Shown here: positions 35,721 to 44,483 of the stretch, one piece after another | How the letters are laid out: every line of letters begins with the position of its first letter | How positions within the stretch are numbered: position 1 is the stretch's first letter | Source of the DNA: CATOSP01 sp965197545 | Lineage (GTDB): Bacteria > Chloroflexota > Dehalococcoidia > Lucifugimonadales > UBA3495 | Reading direction: 5' to 3' | Assembly (NCBI GenBank): GCA_965197545.1 | Contig: CBDANJ010000008.1 | Span: 2,418,001-2,482,000 of the forward strand | Length of the DNA: 64,000 bases | Notes under the pieces: model-generated | Database searches by the model: none | What the model saw: only the letters and a program-made list of their open reading frames with translations | Told to the model about the DNA's origin: nothing | Position numbers and translations under genes: made by a program

Positions 35721-36863
35721 GTGACGATTATGGCCAACGCCTACGGCAGGATAATCGCCAACGTAGAGCGGCTGCACCGGCTCATGGACGAAGAAGGCAT
35801 TTCGGCCATAGTCGCCCGCTCGGGCAAGAACTTCACCTACCTGGCCGGGTTCGCCTATCCCGGCACGCTGGCGCGCCACCTGGAGTTCCCGGATTCCCCG
35901 CGGGAGGTGATACTGGTGTGGCCGCGGACGGGCGAGCCGGTGATGGTTCTGAACTCCTACGCCGCCCCGCTGGCCCGCCGCGACTCGTGGCTGGAACGCA
36001 TCGAGGTCGTCGACGACTACGCCGAATCGCCCTACGAGAGGGCCGCTGATGTGCTGCGGCAATTGGGGCTGGCCGGGGAGACCATCGGGTTCGAGAAGAG
36101 CTACGTCAGCGCGAACCGGTGGGAGGAAATCGGTGGGCTGCTGCCCAAGGCGCGTATCGTCGACAGCACTGAGATGATGGACCGGGTGCGCTGGATCAAG
36201 ACTCCCGACGAGGTGGCGGCCCTGGAAGCCGGAGCCCGGCTGCTAGACGAAGCGTACCTGGAGGTGCTGCCAACGGTTCGGCCCGGTGACACAGAACGGG
36301 TGGTGCACGGCCGCATAATCGAGAGCTGTCTGCGCCGGGGAGCCAACTGGGCCCACGGCATCCTGAACTCCAGCCGCAATACCGTGGCCTACGGCGGCGA
36401 GAGCAACATGGCCTTCGAGGCAGGCGACATCATCCGCAACGATTATGTCTCATACCTCAACGGATATCCCGGCCACCAATCGCGAAGCGTCTGCGTGGGC
36501 GCGCCCTCACACGAACAGGAGCGGACTTACCAGGTTACGAGAGACATCTACCGCGCCACTATCGAGCGGTGCCGCCCCGGGGCGCGGACGGCGGACATCT
36601 ACCACTTTGCCAACGACAGCTTCCACGAAGCCGGATTCCAGGGCAACGTGTCCCTGGCCGGTCATGGCGTCGGAGCCTGGTGGCACCAGCAAGAGCCGTA
36701 CATGGTGCCGTCCAGCGCTCGCGTCCTGGAGCAGGGCATGGTAGTAGCCCTCGAGCCGCACATCGGCTACTGGCACCTGCAGGACATGGCGCTGGTCACC
36801 GGCGATGCCCCCAGGCTCCTTTCGCCTCTCTTCAGCACCGACGAGATGCTGGTAGCCGGGTAG
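35721..36863 (+). CDS. M24 family creatinase/prolidase-like protein with altered metal ligands
   Basis: The product has 380 residues: an N-terminal creatinase-type domain (residues about 1-150, with MDEEGISAIVARSGKNFTYL) and a pita-bread domain. The start GTG at 35721 is preceded by AGGA at a 6-base distance; ATG at 35730 is an alternative. Of the five ligands of dinuclear M24 peptidases, the first Asp (RNDYVSYLNGY), the His (GHGVGAWWHQQEP) and the first Glu (ALEPHIGYW) are present. The second Asp is His (GYPGHQSR) and the last Glu is Gln (HLQDMALVT). Creatinase itself lacks metals, so amide or guanidino hydrolysis is as likely as aminopeptidase activity. Confidence 0.85.
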   Translation: MTIMANAYGRIIANVERLHRLMDEEGISAIVARSGKNFTYLAGFAYPGTLARHLEFPDSPREVILVWPRTGEPVMVLNSYAAPLARRDSWLERIEVVDDYAESPYERAADVLRQLGLAGETIGFEKSYVSANRWEEIGGLLPKARIVDSTEMMDRVRWIKTPDEVAALEAGARLLDEAYLEVLPTVRPGDTERVVHGRIIESCLRRGANWAHGILNSSRNTVAYGGESNMAFEAGDIIRNDYVSYLNGYPGHQSRSVCVGAPSHEQERTYQVTRDIYRATIERCRPGARTADIYHFANDSFHEAGFQGNVSLAGHGVGAWWHQQEPYMVPSSARVLEQGMVVALEPHIGYWHLQDMALVTGDAPRLLSPLFSTDEMLVAG

Positions 36864-37155
36864 GGCCGGGGTGCGTGAGGCGCGCCGGTGGTGGGTCGAC
36901 ATCAATGAAATCATAACCGCGGTCTCGGCCCCGTGAATGGGCCCGGTGATTGCTGCCATAAGCGGCCTCCGGCAAAGGCAAGACTACGACCGGATGCGTT
37001 CTCCTAACCCCAAAAGGTGCCTGTCGTCCCTCGTCTGCTTATAATGACTACCAAAGCAGTTGCGGCAAGACACTCCTGTTAGAGGAATTGCTGTAAGGGC
37101 TGTCAATACCGAACCGGACGTCAAGCCAAATCTTATGCGGGCTACAGGAGGCGAT

Positions 37156-37593
37156 ATGGCAGTTTTGAAAATTGAAGGCGTGACACACTGGTCTATTCCG
37201 GTAAACGACCTGAACGAAGCAGAAGAGTTTTACGGCGATCTGCTGGGTCTCACTCCCAAAGGCAGGCTGGGCAACAATATCATGTCCTGTTTCAACGTCG
37301 GTGACCATAACATTCTGTTGTGCCAGCGCTCCAGCCCGGTGGATGGACCCTTGGCCGAGGACGGAGGGGTGCATCATTCATTCACCGTATCGCCCGAGAC
37401 CTTCAACGAGGCGTGCCGGGTGTTCCGCCAAAGGGGTATCAACATCGACAATCTGACCTACCGGGGCCAGGGGTTCTTCACCGGACGCGAGCTTTACTTC
37501 TTCGACCCCAGCGGCAACCGGCTGGAATTGCGTGACCCGGCTTGGAGCCAAGGGATGCCGGAGCCTCCGTTCGAGGAGCTGGCGAACGCCTAG
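37156..37593 (+). CDS. VOC superfamily (glyoxalase/dioxygenase-like) protein
   Basis: The product has 145 residues from the ATG at 37156 with AGGAGG upstream. It has two beta-alpha-beta-beta-beta modules: VTHWSIPVNDLNEAEEFYGD at the start, and HHSFTVSPETFNEACRVFRQ followed by GRELYFFDPSGNRLELRDP. The His in THW, the His in VHH and the Glu in RLELR are the likely metal ligands. Such proteins act as extradiol-type dioxygenases, glyoxalases or thiol transferases; the reaction cannot be assigned. It probably forms its own transcription unit. Confidence 0.85.
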   Translation: MAVLKIEGVTHWSIPVNDLNEAEEFYGDLLGLTPKGRLGNNIMSCFNVGDHNILLCQRSSPVDGPLAEDGGVHHSFTVSPETFNEACRVFRQRGINIDNLTYRGQGFFTGRELYFFDPSGNRLELRDPAWSQGMPEPPFEELANA

Positions 37594-37734
37594 GCCGGGA
37601 CCTGGTTTGCTAACTCGCTACTCGCGTTGCCCTTGGAACCCTGCCAGGGGACCGGTCCGTTAGCGAGTACTGTCTGCTTCGGGCTCCGTCAGCATCCTAT
37701 CCTCTCATGAGTTAGTACCTATGGACACAGAGTC

Positions 37735-38385
37735 ATGTGGGCGATGACTCGCCTATGGATAATACTAGGTTTGTTTGCCGCCATCATTACCACGATATCT
37801 GCGGCTACAATTTCAGAAACCTCAACGATCGAGAAAGCCGAATATAGCCATATACTCGATCATAGGTCCGGGGATTCAGACGTAATAGCTATCGTTGAGG
37901 GCAGAGTTATCACCCGCGGAGAAATCCGCATTGCAGCCGATCTTCTACAGCAAGTGGACCCTTCTTTCACTAACGAGTTGGCAGTGGAGATGGTCACCAC
38001 GGGATGGATAGACAGATTCATAATTCAAGCAGAAGTAAAACGCCGCAGCCTGGTCCCCACCCGCGCGGAGGCAGAGGCTTACATGCAACCCCACAAGGAA
38101 GGCTGCCTTGAACCCGAAGTGGAATCATGCCGTGAACACATCAAAAAATTGGGTCGCGACCTAGACGATTATTGGGACGATTTAATTCCTGAATATCAAA
38201 TGGACCTTGGGGTAGCGCACCTATTACGAGCCGTCATTGAAGAGAATGGCTTACAAGATGCCGATAAGATACGAATCCTCAATCTACTAGATACCTTCAA
38301 GGCCAAACTACGCGCTGAGGCTGTGATCACCTGGCAAGATGAGGAGTTGGAAATGCTGTACCGGGAAGCGCCTGAGTCGCGATAA
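37735..38385 (+). CDS. Exported SurA-N-like helical protein
   Basis: The product has 216 residues. It begins with an uncleaved or cleaved membrane segment (LWIILGLFAAIITTISAATI). The strand DVIAIVEGRVITRGEIRIAA starts a SurA/PrsA-type N-terminal helical chaperone domain, where the inserted strand is usually VA-VNG--IT--E. The helices LAVEMVTTGWIDRFIIQAEV and DDYWDDLIPEYQMDLGVAHL continue it. No parvulin (PPIase) domain follows, so it is a chaperone-like domain without the isomerase. It ends 32 bases before copy B of the duplicated NHL gene. Function uncertain. Confidence 0.6.
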   Translation: MWAMTRLWIILGLFAAIITTISAATISETSTIEKAEYSHILDHRSGDSDVIAIVEGRVITRGEIRIAADLLQQVDPSFTNELAVEMVTTGWIDRFIIQAEVKRRSLVPTRAEAEAYMQPHKEGCLEPEVESCREHIKKLGRDLDDYWDDLIPEYQMDLGVAHLLRAVIEENGLQDADKIRILNLLDTFKAKLRAEAVITWQDEELEMLYREAPESR

Positions 38386-38417
38386 CCTTGAGTGGAAGAA
38401 CCAAGCAGGAGGACACC

Positions 38418-39251
38418 ATGGCGCCAACCATAGGCTCAGGCGATTTCAGGTACGAACACCAACCGGGATGGGCCCAGATGCCGAACGGGATGTCCCTGCA
38501 GGGGCCCAGCGGCGTGGCCGTAGACTCCATGGACCGGGTGTACGTGTACCAGCGCCAAGGGCCCCCGGTCCTGGTGTTCGACCGCGACGGGCATTTCCTC
38601 GAGCCTTGGGAACGCCGGAACGGTGTCCCTCTGGACGCCCACCACATCCACGTCGGCCCCGACGACACCGTCTATCTCACCGACCGCGACGCCCACCAGG
38701 TCCTGCTCTACGACACCGTCGGAAATTTACAACGGTCGCTCGGAACACGGGACCGGGCGGCAATGCAGGCGCCGTTTAACCACCCGGCCGACGTCTGCGT
38801 GGCCCCATCCGGGGAGCTATACGTCGCCGACGGCTATGGAAATTCCAGCGTTCATCGGTTCAGCGCCAGCGGAGATTACATAAGCAGTTTCGGCAGCCCC
38901 GGCAGCGGCCCCGGCCAGTTCCGGGTTCCCCACAGCGTCCGCGTGTCCCGGGACGGCCGGGTCTACGTGGCTGACCGCGAGAACCACCGGGTGCAGGTGT
39001 TCACGGCAGAGGGCGAATTCCAAACCGAATGGACCGATTTCAAGTGCCCCATGGGCGTCCACATCGACGCCAACCAGGTGGTCTACGTCACTGACCAGGT
39101 CCCCCGCATCAGCATCTTCACCCTTGAAGGAGAGTTGCTGTCCCGCGGCAGGACCTTCGAGGGAGCCCACCAGGTCTACACCGACTCCCAGGGCAGCATC
39201 TACGGCATAGACACCGCCAACCAGCGAGTCCAGAAATTCGCTAAGCTCTAA
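38418..39251 (+). CDS. NHL-repeat beta-propeller protein, copy B of a duplicated gene
   Basis: The product has 277 residues from the ATG at 38418 (AGGAGGACACC). It has the same blades and length as the protein at 31928-32761, with changes such as ASIIGAGDFRYEY to APTIGSGDFRYEH and DGELLA to EGELLS. Both copies end with NQRVQK-AKL. Most differences are single bases, indicating duplication after the family was established in this genome. It lies directly downstream of the SurA-like gene and 150 bases before the MITE at 39283. Whether the copies are both expressed is unknown. Confidence 0.87.
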   Translation: MAPTIGSGDFRYEHQPGWAQMPNGMSLQGPSGVAVDSMDRVYVYQRQGPPVLVFDRDGHFLEPWERRNGVPLDAHHIHVGPDDTVYLTDRDAHQVLLYDTVGNLQRSLGTRDRAAMQAPFNHPADVCVAPSGELYVADGYGNSSVHRFSASGDYISSFGSPGSGPGQFRVPHSVRVSRDGRVYVADRENHRVQVFTAEGEFQTEWTDFKCPMGVHIDANQVVYVTDQVPRISIFTLEGELLSRGRTFEGAHQVYTDSQGSIYGIDTANQRVQKFAKL

Positions 39252-39278
39252 CACGACCTTTTAGGGGGCCGGAGGGGA

Positions 39279-39404
39279 CTAAGTAATTATCTCAAAACTC
39301 CCTGAGTCTGCTGAAATTCGGCCAGTCCTTAACCGAGGTCATGGATTCCCGCTTTCGCGGGAATGACGGGGGGGACGCCCTGCTAGTTTTGAGATAGTCT
39401 CTAA
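39279..39404. mobile_element. 118-bp MITE with IS5-type ends and CTAA duplication
   Basis: CTAA at 39279-39282 and 39401-39404 flanks a 118-bp sequence with ends GTAATTATCTCAAAACT and AGTTTTGAGATAGTCT. The interior differs from the other two MITEs and contains the palindrome GGATTCCCGC-TTTC-GCGGGAAT (39343-39363). It inserted at the stop codon of the SDR gene; the duplication preserves the stop. Confidence 0.8.
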
Positions 39405-40222
39405 ACGTCTCCAGGAGACCAAATCCAATACCTGGAAACGGCGCCGGCATCCACGCGCAGGTCGAATCCAGTAATCATCTCAGCGTCGTCGGATGCCAGG
39501 AAGACCGCAGCCTTGCCATAATGTGCCGGGCTGGGGAGCTTGCGCAAGGGCGCGCCTCTGCTGGCGTCTGGCAGCAGCCCCGCCGCACGCTCCCCCAGGC
39601 GGGGTCTCGGCCAATCCACACCCCATCTGGCGGCCCGCTCCTGTCCTTCGGATGGGTCGGTGGCAGTCGGTGTCAAGCTGTTGACCCGGATGCCGTACTC
39701 GGCCAATTCCATGGCCACCGACCGGGTGAAATTGAGCAGGCCGGCCTTGGCGGTCCCGTAGCCCACGTTACCGGGCTCGCCCTGGTGTCCCGCAGTGGAA
39801 ATGATGTTGATGATGTTGCCCTTTCGATTCTGCCGGATCATCAAATGGGCCACATGCTTGGTGAACAAAAAAGCGCCCGTGAGAATAATGTCAGTCTGGC
39901 GGCGCCACTCGTCTACCGGCATGTTCAACACGCCCTTGAAGTTGAACAGGGCCGCGCCGTTAACCAGTATGTCCACACCCCCAAACCGTTCGGCGGCCTT
40001 GGCGATGGCGGCGTCCACCTGTTTCTCGTCGGTTACGTCGCAGCCTACACCCATGGCATCATGCCCCTCGGCGGCTATGGCCGAGGCGCATTTTTCGGCG
40101 TAATCCTCGCGGATATCGGCGCAAACCAGGTTGGCGCCCTCCCGGGCCAACTCCTCGGCGATACCGCCCATAATGTTGGGACTTGTGCCGGTCACCAGCG
40201 CCGTTTTGCCTTCGAGTTTCAA
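39401..40222 (-). CDS. SDR-family NAD(P)-dependent dehydrogenase
   Basis: This 273-residue classical short-chain dehydrogenase has the cofactor loop KTALVTGTSPNIMGG, GCDVTDEKQV, ILVNGAALFNF, and the catalytic Ser-Tyr-Lys as NIISTAG and YGTAKAG. The last 30 residues end DLRVDAGAVSRYW. It is the third gene of a cluster with the Rieske dioxygenase beta and alpha subunits on the same strand, so oxidation of the cis-dihydrodiol product is the natural role. Residues about 200-235 (TDPSEGQERAARWGVDWPRP) form an unusually long substrate loop. Its TAG stop overlaps the MITE target duplication. Confidence 0.88.
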   Translation of the reverse strand: MKLEGKTALVTGTSPNIMGGIAEELAREGANLVCADIREDYAEKCASAIAAEGHDAMGVGCDVTDEKQVDAAIAKAAERFGGVDILVNGAALFNFKGVLNMPVDEWRRQTDIILTGAFLFTKHVAHLMIRQNRKGNIINIISTAGHQGEPGNVGYGTAKAGLLNFTRSVAMELAEYGIRVNSLTPTATDPSEGQERAARWGVDWPRPRLGERAAGLLPDASRGAPLRKLPSPAHYGKAAVFLASDDAEMITGFDLRVDAGAVSRYWIWSPGDV

Positions 40223-40284
40223 ACTTTAGCCTCTATCGCTCGGGCACCGAATCGAATTGCGCGGGAATCGAATCGCCCGGGCGT

Positions 40285-40779
40285 TCAAAAGATGATGCTA
40301 ACCGCGCCGTGCCAGGAGAGCGCTTCCAAATCCAGTACCGCGCGGCGGTACGCTATTTTCAAATCCCCGCCGTCCCGCCGCAAGATGTAGTTGATGCTGC
40401 CGACGTAGGGCGCTCCCTCGCCGTTACGGAACCGGTAGACCAGGACGTTTGAGGTGACCGAGAGCTCACAATCGTTGGTTTCTGCAACCCGCACGTTGGA
40501 AACGAATCGGCGAGTCCGCGACCACGGATACTCTCGGTGAGCATGGCGGCTATTTAACCGCACCGCCCGGGCGCGCAAGCGGGTGATGTCGTCGTCGATA
40601 AACACCATGTCGCGCTTGGGGTCCCCTTCTGGCAAATCGGTTGTGGGGACCACGTACCGGGCATCTTCGGTGAACAAATTGACCCAGTCGTCCAGGCGCC
40701 ATTCATCCAGAAGCGCCGCTTCTCTAAAAAGGAAATCCTCTACCAGTTCGCGCAACGTGGGCTTGTTGGCGGCCGTCAT
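40285..40779 (-). CDS. Aromatic-ring-hydroxylating dioxygenase beta subunit
   Basis: This 164-residue SnoaL/NTF2-like protein has the family opening LVEDFLFREAALLDEWRLDD, then LFTEDARYVVPTTDL, HREYPWSRTRRFVSNVRV and INYILRRDGGDLKIAYRRAV. Beta subunits stabilise the alpha hexamer and do not bind metal. The gene lies between the alpha subunit gene (176 bases upstream, with palindromes between) and the dehydrogenase gene (62 bases downstream), all on the same strand. The length is typical. Confidence 0.9.
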   Translation of the reverse strand: MTAANKPTLRELVEDFLFREAALLDEWRLDDWVNLFTEDARYVVPTTDLPEGDPKRDMVFIDDDITRLRARAVRLNSRHAHREYPWSRTRRFVSNVRVAETNDCELSVTSNVLVYRFRNGEGAPYVGSINYILRRDGGDLKIAYRRAVLDLEALSWHGAVSIIF

Positions 40780-40840
40780 CGTTCACTTGGCCGCGACGCT
40801 GTGTTGCAATCGGAATATGAGACGTACAAAAGCCCTATAT

Positions 40841-40938
40841 CGTCGTTCCCGCGAAAGCGGGAACCCAGAAGCGTTATCAGCACCTCGCGTTGTCTCCCAT
40901 TAGGAGTTGCTGGATTCCCGCCTGCGCGGGAATGACGG
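40841..40938. repeat. Two REP-like palindromes between the dioxygenase subunit genes
   Basis: GTTCCCGCGAAAGCGGGAAC at about 40844 and GGATTCCCGCCTGCGCGGGA at about 40912 are inverted-repeat units of the same intergenic class found at 39343 inside a MITE. They form stable hairpins in the alpha-beta intercistronic gap and could affect the relative level of the two subunits. Confidence 0.65.
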
Positions 40939-40955
40939 AAAAATGTCAACAGACC

Positions 40956-42281
40956 CTAGTCGTCTGTTCCCGAAGCAACCGCGGCCTCCACTTCTGCGGG
41001 TGGGGCGTCCTGCACGTCGGTCTTGGTAAAGCCCTGCATATTCGCGTGCCATTGGCGCCAGAATCCCCGCATCTGGAGCTCATCCGCCGATTGGGCGGGC
41101 CTGAGCATACCTCTGGAGATGTCGGACCACTCGGTTTCGGTCGCGCGGAAGCCTGCCTGACACGATTCCAGAGCTTCCACATCATCGGGAGTGGCAAAGC
41201 CGCCCGGTCCCAGGAAGGTTAGGAAGCTGTCCAATCGAGTGGCCAACATGGTCTCCGATTCCTCTCTTGGGACCAGGTGCCAGGCGGTGACATCCATATT
41301 GTCGGGGGCCAGGGGTTCGAAATACCTGACTGTGATGGCCATGATGTCGTTGATAACCAGGTTGGGATAGATGACCAGGTTCCGGGAAGTATCGGCCATC
41401 CGGTAGGCCCGCTCTTCCCCGTATTTCTCGACCAGCCGTTCACGGACTCGCGCCATCGGCTCCCTGGCGTCCTCGCCGAATAGCGGGTGCCAATGGGCGA
41501 TGGGGCGGCCATTGCGGGCTGAGTTCTCGATCACACAATGGCCGTTACCCAGGGCCCTCGCAGCGCCGGGGCGGCGGGGCGCCATCGGCTGCCCGCTGTC
41601 GTCGGTCCCGAGGCCGGTGATGTAATCCAGATAAGTCTGATGAGTCGGGACCAGGTGATAACCATCCAGACTGTTTTCAACCAGGAGCTTCCAGTTGGCT
41701 TTCATAGTGTACTTGTTGGAACCAGGGACTATCCGCATCCCTTCCTCGGCTTGGTCTACGATCAGGTCGAGGTACTCTCTGGCCCCCGCAAGATAAGAGA
41801 CCAGGTCTTCGACGTAGGGGTTGAAACTCACGAAGATAAAGCCCCGGTAGGCTTCGACCCTGCGTGGTTGCTTCAGGCCCAGCTCGCTGCGGTCGAAGTA
41901 AGGGCCGTAGGCATCTTCGCCGGGGACGCCGATCAGCTCTCCATCGGTGTTGAAAGACCAGGCGTGATAGAAGCATTGCAGGACTTCGGTGTTCCCCTCG
42001 TCGCGGCGGCAGATCAAAGCGCCCCGGTGGGGACAGGAATTGAGGAACACTCGCACTTGCCCATCTTTACCACGGGCAAAGAACAGTGGCCGGCCCGCCA
42101 CTGTGCGGCGCCGGTAGTCTCCGGGATTCTCCACTTCCGATTCATGTCCCAGGTAGATCCAGCACCGGTTGAAGATCTGTTCCCGTTCCCGTTGGAACAA
42201 ATCGGTGGAGGTCATGGACGAACGGTGGACCCGAAAAATTCCCCTGCGCCGGTCGTCGACGATCAGGTCTTTGATCTCCAT
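40956..42281 (-). CDS. Rieske non-heme iron aromatic-ring-hydroxylating dioxygenase alpha subunit
   Basis: The product has 441 residues. The Rieske [2Fe-2S] site is CPHRGALICRR...CFYHAWSF (two Cys, two His, residues about 85-110). The mononuclear iron site is in DGYHLVPTHQTYLDY, with two His (residues about 210-220), and an acidic ligand expected near residue 370. The N-terminal IFRVHRSSMTSTDLFQRERE and WIYLGHESEV are standard. The enzyme dihydroxylates an aromatic ring or carries out related oxygenations using electrons from a reductase, which is not encoded nearby. First gene of the alpha-beta-SDR cluster. Confidence 0.92.
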   Translation of the reverse strand: MEIKDLIVDDRRRGIFRVHRSSMTSTDLFQREREQIFNRCWIYLGHESEVENPGDYRRRTVAGRPLFFARGKDGQVRVFLNSCPHRGALICRRDEGNTEVLQCFYHAWSFNTDGELIGVPGEDAYGPYFDRSELGLKQPRRVEAYRGFIFVSFNPYVEDLVSYLAGAREYLDLIVDQAEEGMRIVPGSNKYTMKANWKLLVENSLDGYHLVPTHQTYLDYITGLGTDDSGQPMAPRRPGAARALGNGHCVIENSARNGRPIAHWHPLFGEDAREPMARVRERLVEKYGEERAYRMADTSRNLVIYPNLVINDIMAITVRYFEPLAPDNMDVTAWHLVPREESETMLATRLDSFLTFLGPGGFATPDDVEALESCQAGFRATETEWSDISRGMLRPAQSADELQMRGFWRQWHANMQGFTKTDVQDAPPAEVEAAVASGTDD

Positions 42282-42685
42282 AGATTCACCCTTATCACCC
42301 AGCGTCGATTCGAAGCTGAAGTTAGCCTAGAGTCATTCTCCGGGGCTGTCAACAAGTAGTTCAGGCAGGGCAATCGGATTTTAGCTGTACCTATGTTCGG
42401 GAATCCAGAACCGTTCCATGGCAATCGCGTTATAAAGTTTGGCACCCCATTTGGCCGTCATTCCGAGATTACGTCACCCGAATCTGTACGTTTCAGATTG
42501 AAATTCCTTGCGATTGCATCCCGCAATGTCTTCGATTTTCTCGCACAGGCCAAAGTGGGCGAAAAGTAAGGTAGGCTGCCCGCGAGTTACTCCGGTTGCC
42601 CGGAGCACTTTTCCGTCGGCCCCCTTCCGAACCTGATGCGCGCCTTTCACCGCATTCGGCTCTCCGGACGTTGTTTTCGCGACGT

Positions 42686-42784
42686 TCAGAGAGGAAACGT
42701 TTCCTGAGAGATCATCGCATAGAGTGTGGACCTGCTGAGCCCGCACATCAGCAGCACTTCCTTCATTCTCACAATCCTGTCCAA
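42686..42784 (-). pseudogene. AlpA-like regulator fragment
   Basis: The strand reads LDRIVRMKEVLLMCGLSRST then LYAMISQETFPL and a TGA stop. RMKEVLxxxGLSRSTLYxxI is the helix-turn-helix signature of AlpA/MerR-like excisionase regulators of prophages and islands. The usual C-terminal GERAVGW-type segment is cut off by the stop. It is a remnant beside the IS110 element. Confidence 0.55.
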
Positions 42785-42829
42785 CCCTAGCACCTCGCAG
42801 CTTTAAGGTCTCCCCACTAACCTAAAGGG

Positions 42830-44218
42830 TCACGCCGACGCCGCCACTGGTGCGTGGGGCACAGGCGATGCCAAGGCTTCTGATAGGGGCACCAGCTGGT
42901 AGCCCAGCTGCGCCGCTCTCTGCTTCGCGGTCCGCAACGCCCTTTCCCGGTACTGACTCTCGTAGTACTGGGCTCCGGCATCGACGTATCCCTGGCCGTA
43001 GCGCAGCATGGAGTAGATGATCCGGGCCAGCTTGTGGGCCGTGGCCGTAATGGCCTTGGGCGCTCCCAGATGGGCTTTCTTCCGGCGCAGGAAGGCCCCC
43101 AGGGCGCTGTCGGAGCGATGCAGCGCGTTGGCCGCCAGTCGCAGCGCCGCCGCGGCCCGGTTGCCGCTGGCCTTGGTCTTTGAGCTCATGACCCTGCCGC
43201 CGGTGATGCGGTTGTTGGGGCTCAGACCCAGCCACGAGGCGAAGTGTTTGGCCGTGGGCCATTTCGTCATGTCGGCGCCAATCTCGCTGATCACCTTCAG
43301 GGCCGTGAAACCGTCCACCCCGTCAATGCGGGTCAGATCCACTCCGGTCATCCGGTACAATTGGCTCTGGACATCGAAGCGGGGCGCGTTCTTCTGATTG
43401 CGCTTCTTGCCATTGGGGGCCGGAGGTTCGCCGTCGGTGACGTCCTCAAACCGTTCCAACTGGGTCTCGATTTCCCGGTCGCACTCGGCAATCTTGGACT
43501 GATAAACCCGGTACAGTTCCAGGGCTTGGCTCAGCTCAAAGATGTGCTCCTGCCGCCAGTGTCCCCGCAGCGACTTGGCGATGGTCGCCTCGTCCGCCTT
43601 GGTCCTGGGATCGCGCAGTCGCGCCAGCCTGCGGGGACTCCGTTCACCCTGGACAATGGCCTCGATAATGTCCATGCCCGTCTTGCCCGTGATGTCTCTG
43701 ATCACGTGCTGCAGCTTCACGTTCATCTGGGTCAGCGCCTTCTGCAAGTGCTGGACGTGGTGTGAGGCGTACTCCACCAGCATGGCCCGCTGCCGCAGGT
43801 AGCTGCGCAGGCGGCGTATATCCTCGTCAGGCCGAAAGGCCCCGGAGAGCAGACCATAAGTGTGCAGTTGCTGCAGCCACTGGCAGTCCAGCACGTCGGT
43901 CTTGCGGCCGGGCACGTTCTTGATGCGGCGCGGGTCCACCAGCGTCACCTCAACCCCCCGCTCCTCCAGCACACCGAATAGGGGTATCCAGTAAACTCCG
44001 GTGGACTCCATGACCACGGTCTCCACCCGGCACTCCGTCAGCCAGTCGGCCAGGCGGTACAGGTCGGCCGTGAAGGCCTCAAACTCTCGCACCGGCTGCT
44101 CCGCCCGGTCGGCGGGAACCGCCACGAAATGGCTGGTGGCCCCCACGTCGATGCCCGCCGCGTTCAGGTTCAGCTGGGACAGTCCCGCCGGTTCTGCGCC
44201 GCTCTCGCCTCTGCTCAT
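42830..44218 (-). CDS. IS110 family transposase (DEDD recombinase), copy 1
   Basis: The product has 462 residues from the ATG at 44218, chosen because GGAGG precedes it by five bases and because it places the first catalytic Asp (AAGIDVGATSHF) about 23 residues in. A longer start at 44377 would run through the non-coding left end. The RuvC-like DEDD residues are D in IDVG, E in VVMESTGVYW, and D/D in KTDVLDCQWL. The C-terminal transposase_20 part has FASWLGLSPNNRITGGRVMS and KTKASGNRAAAALR with the Ser nucleophile region. Apparently identical to copy 2, so the element has moved recently. Confidence 0.9.
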   Translation of the reverse strand: MSRGESGAEPAGLSQLNLNAAGIDVGATSHFVAVPADRAEQPVREFEAFTADLYRLADWLTECRVETVVMESTGVYWIPLFGVLEERGVEVTLVDPRRIKNVPGRKTDVLDCQWLQQLHTYGLLSGAFRPDEDIRRLRSYLRQRAMLVEYASHHVQHLQKALTQMNVKLQHVIRDITGKTGMDIIEAIVQGERSPRRLARLRDPRTKADEATIAKSLRGHWRQEHIFELSQALELYRVYQSKIAECDREIETQLERFEDVTDGEPPAPNGKKRNQKNAPRFDVQSQLYRMTGVDLTRIDGVDGFTALKVISEIGADMTKWPTAKHFASWLGLSPNNRITGGRVMSSKTKASGNRAAAALRLAANALHRSDSALGAFLRRKKAHLGAPKAITATAHKLARIIYSMLRYGQGYVDAGAQYYESQYRERALRTAKQRAAQLGYQLVPLSEALASPVPHAPVAASA

Positions 44219-44483
44219 CACCGCCTCCAGGATTGCCGTGTAGGCGCATCGCCGGAGGGAGTCGCGGACTGTAGACAATCTCCCCAACGGGATCGCCCCG
44301 GCCGAGGCGTCGCCAATGATGCAGCCGCAGGGCTCCCGGACCATGCTATCGAACGGGCAATACGCACCAGTGTCCATCCGGCCTTAATCCGGACGATAGG
44401 CCTTACCATGGAGTATACATTCTTGGGCGGACTTACCAGTTAGTCGCCTCTGCACGGCCCGGACACGGGCATAACTCTGCTAT
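44219..44483 (-). ncRNA. Candidate IS110 bridge RNA region, copy 1
   Basis: The 265 bases between the element's left end and the transposase start encode no conserved protein. IS110 elements are known to specify a structured bridge RNA from this end, with loops that pair with target and donor DNA. I did not fold it or identify the guide loops. Confidence 0.4.

Larger units (their letters stand above)
42810..44483 (-). mobile_element. IS110 family element, copy 1
   Basis: This 1674-bp element appears identical in sequence to copy 2 at 56930-58603 but inverted. The identity breaks at CTCCCCACTAACC on the left and GCATAACTCTGCTAT on the right; no terminal inverted repeat is seen, as usual for IS110. 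The transposase ORF is intact and preceded by a 265-bp non-coding left end. Confidence 0.9.
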
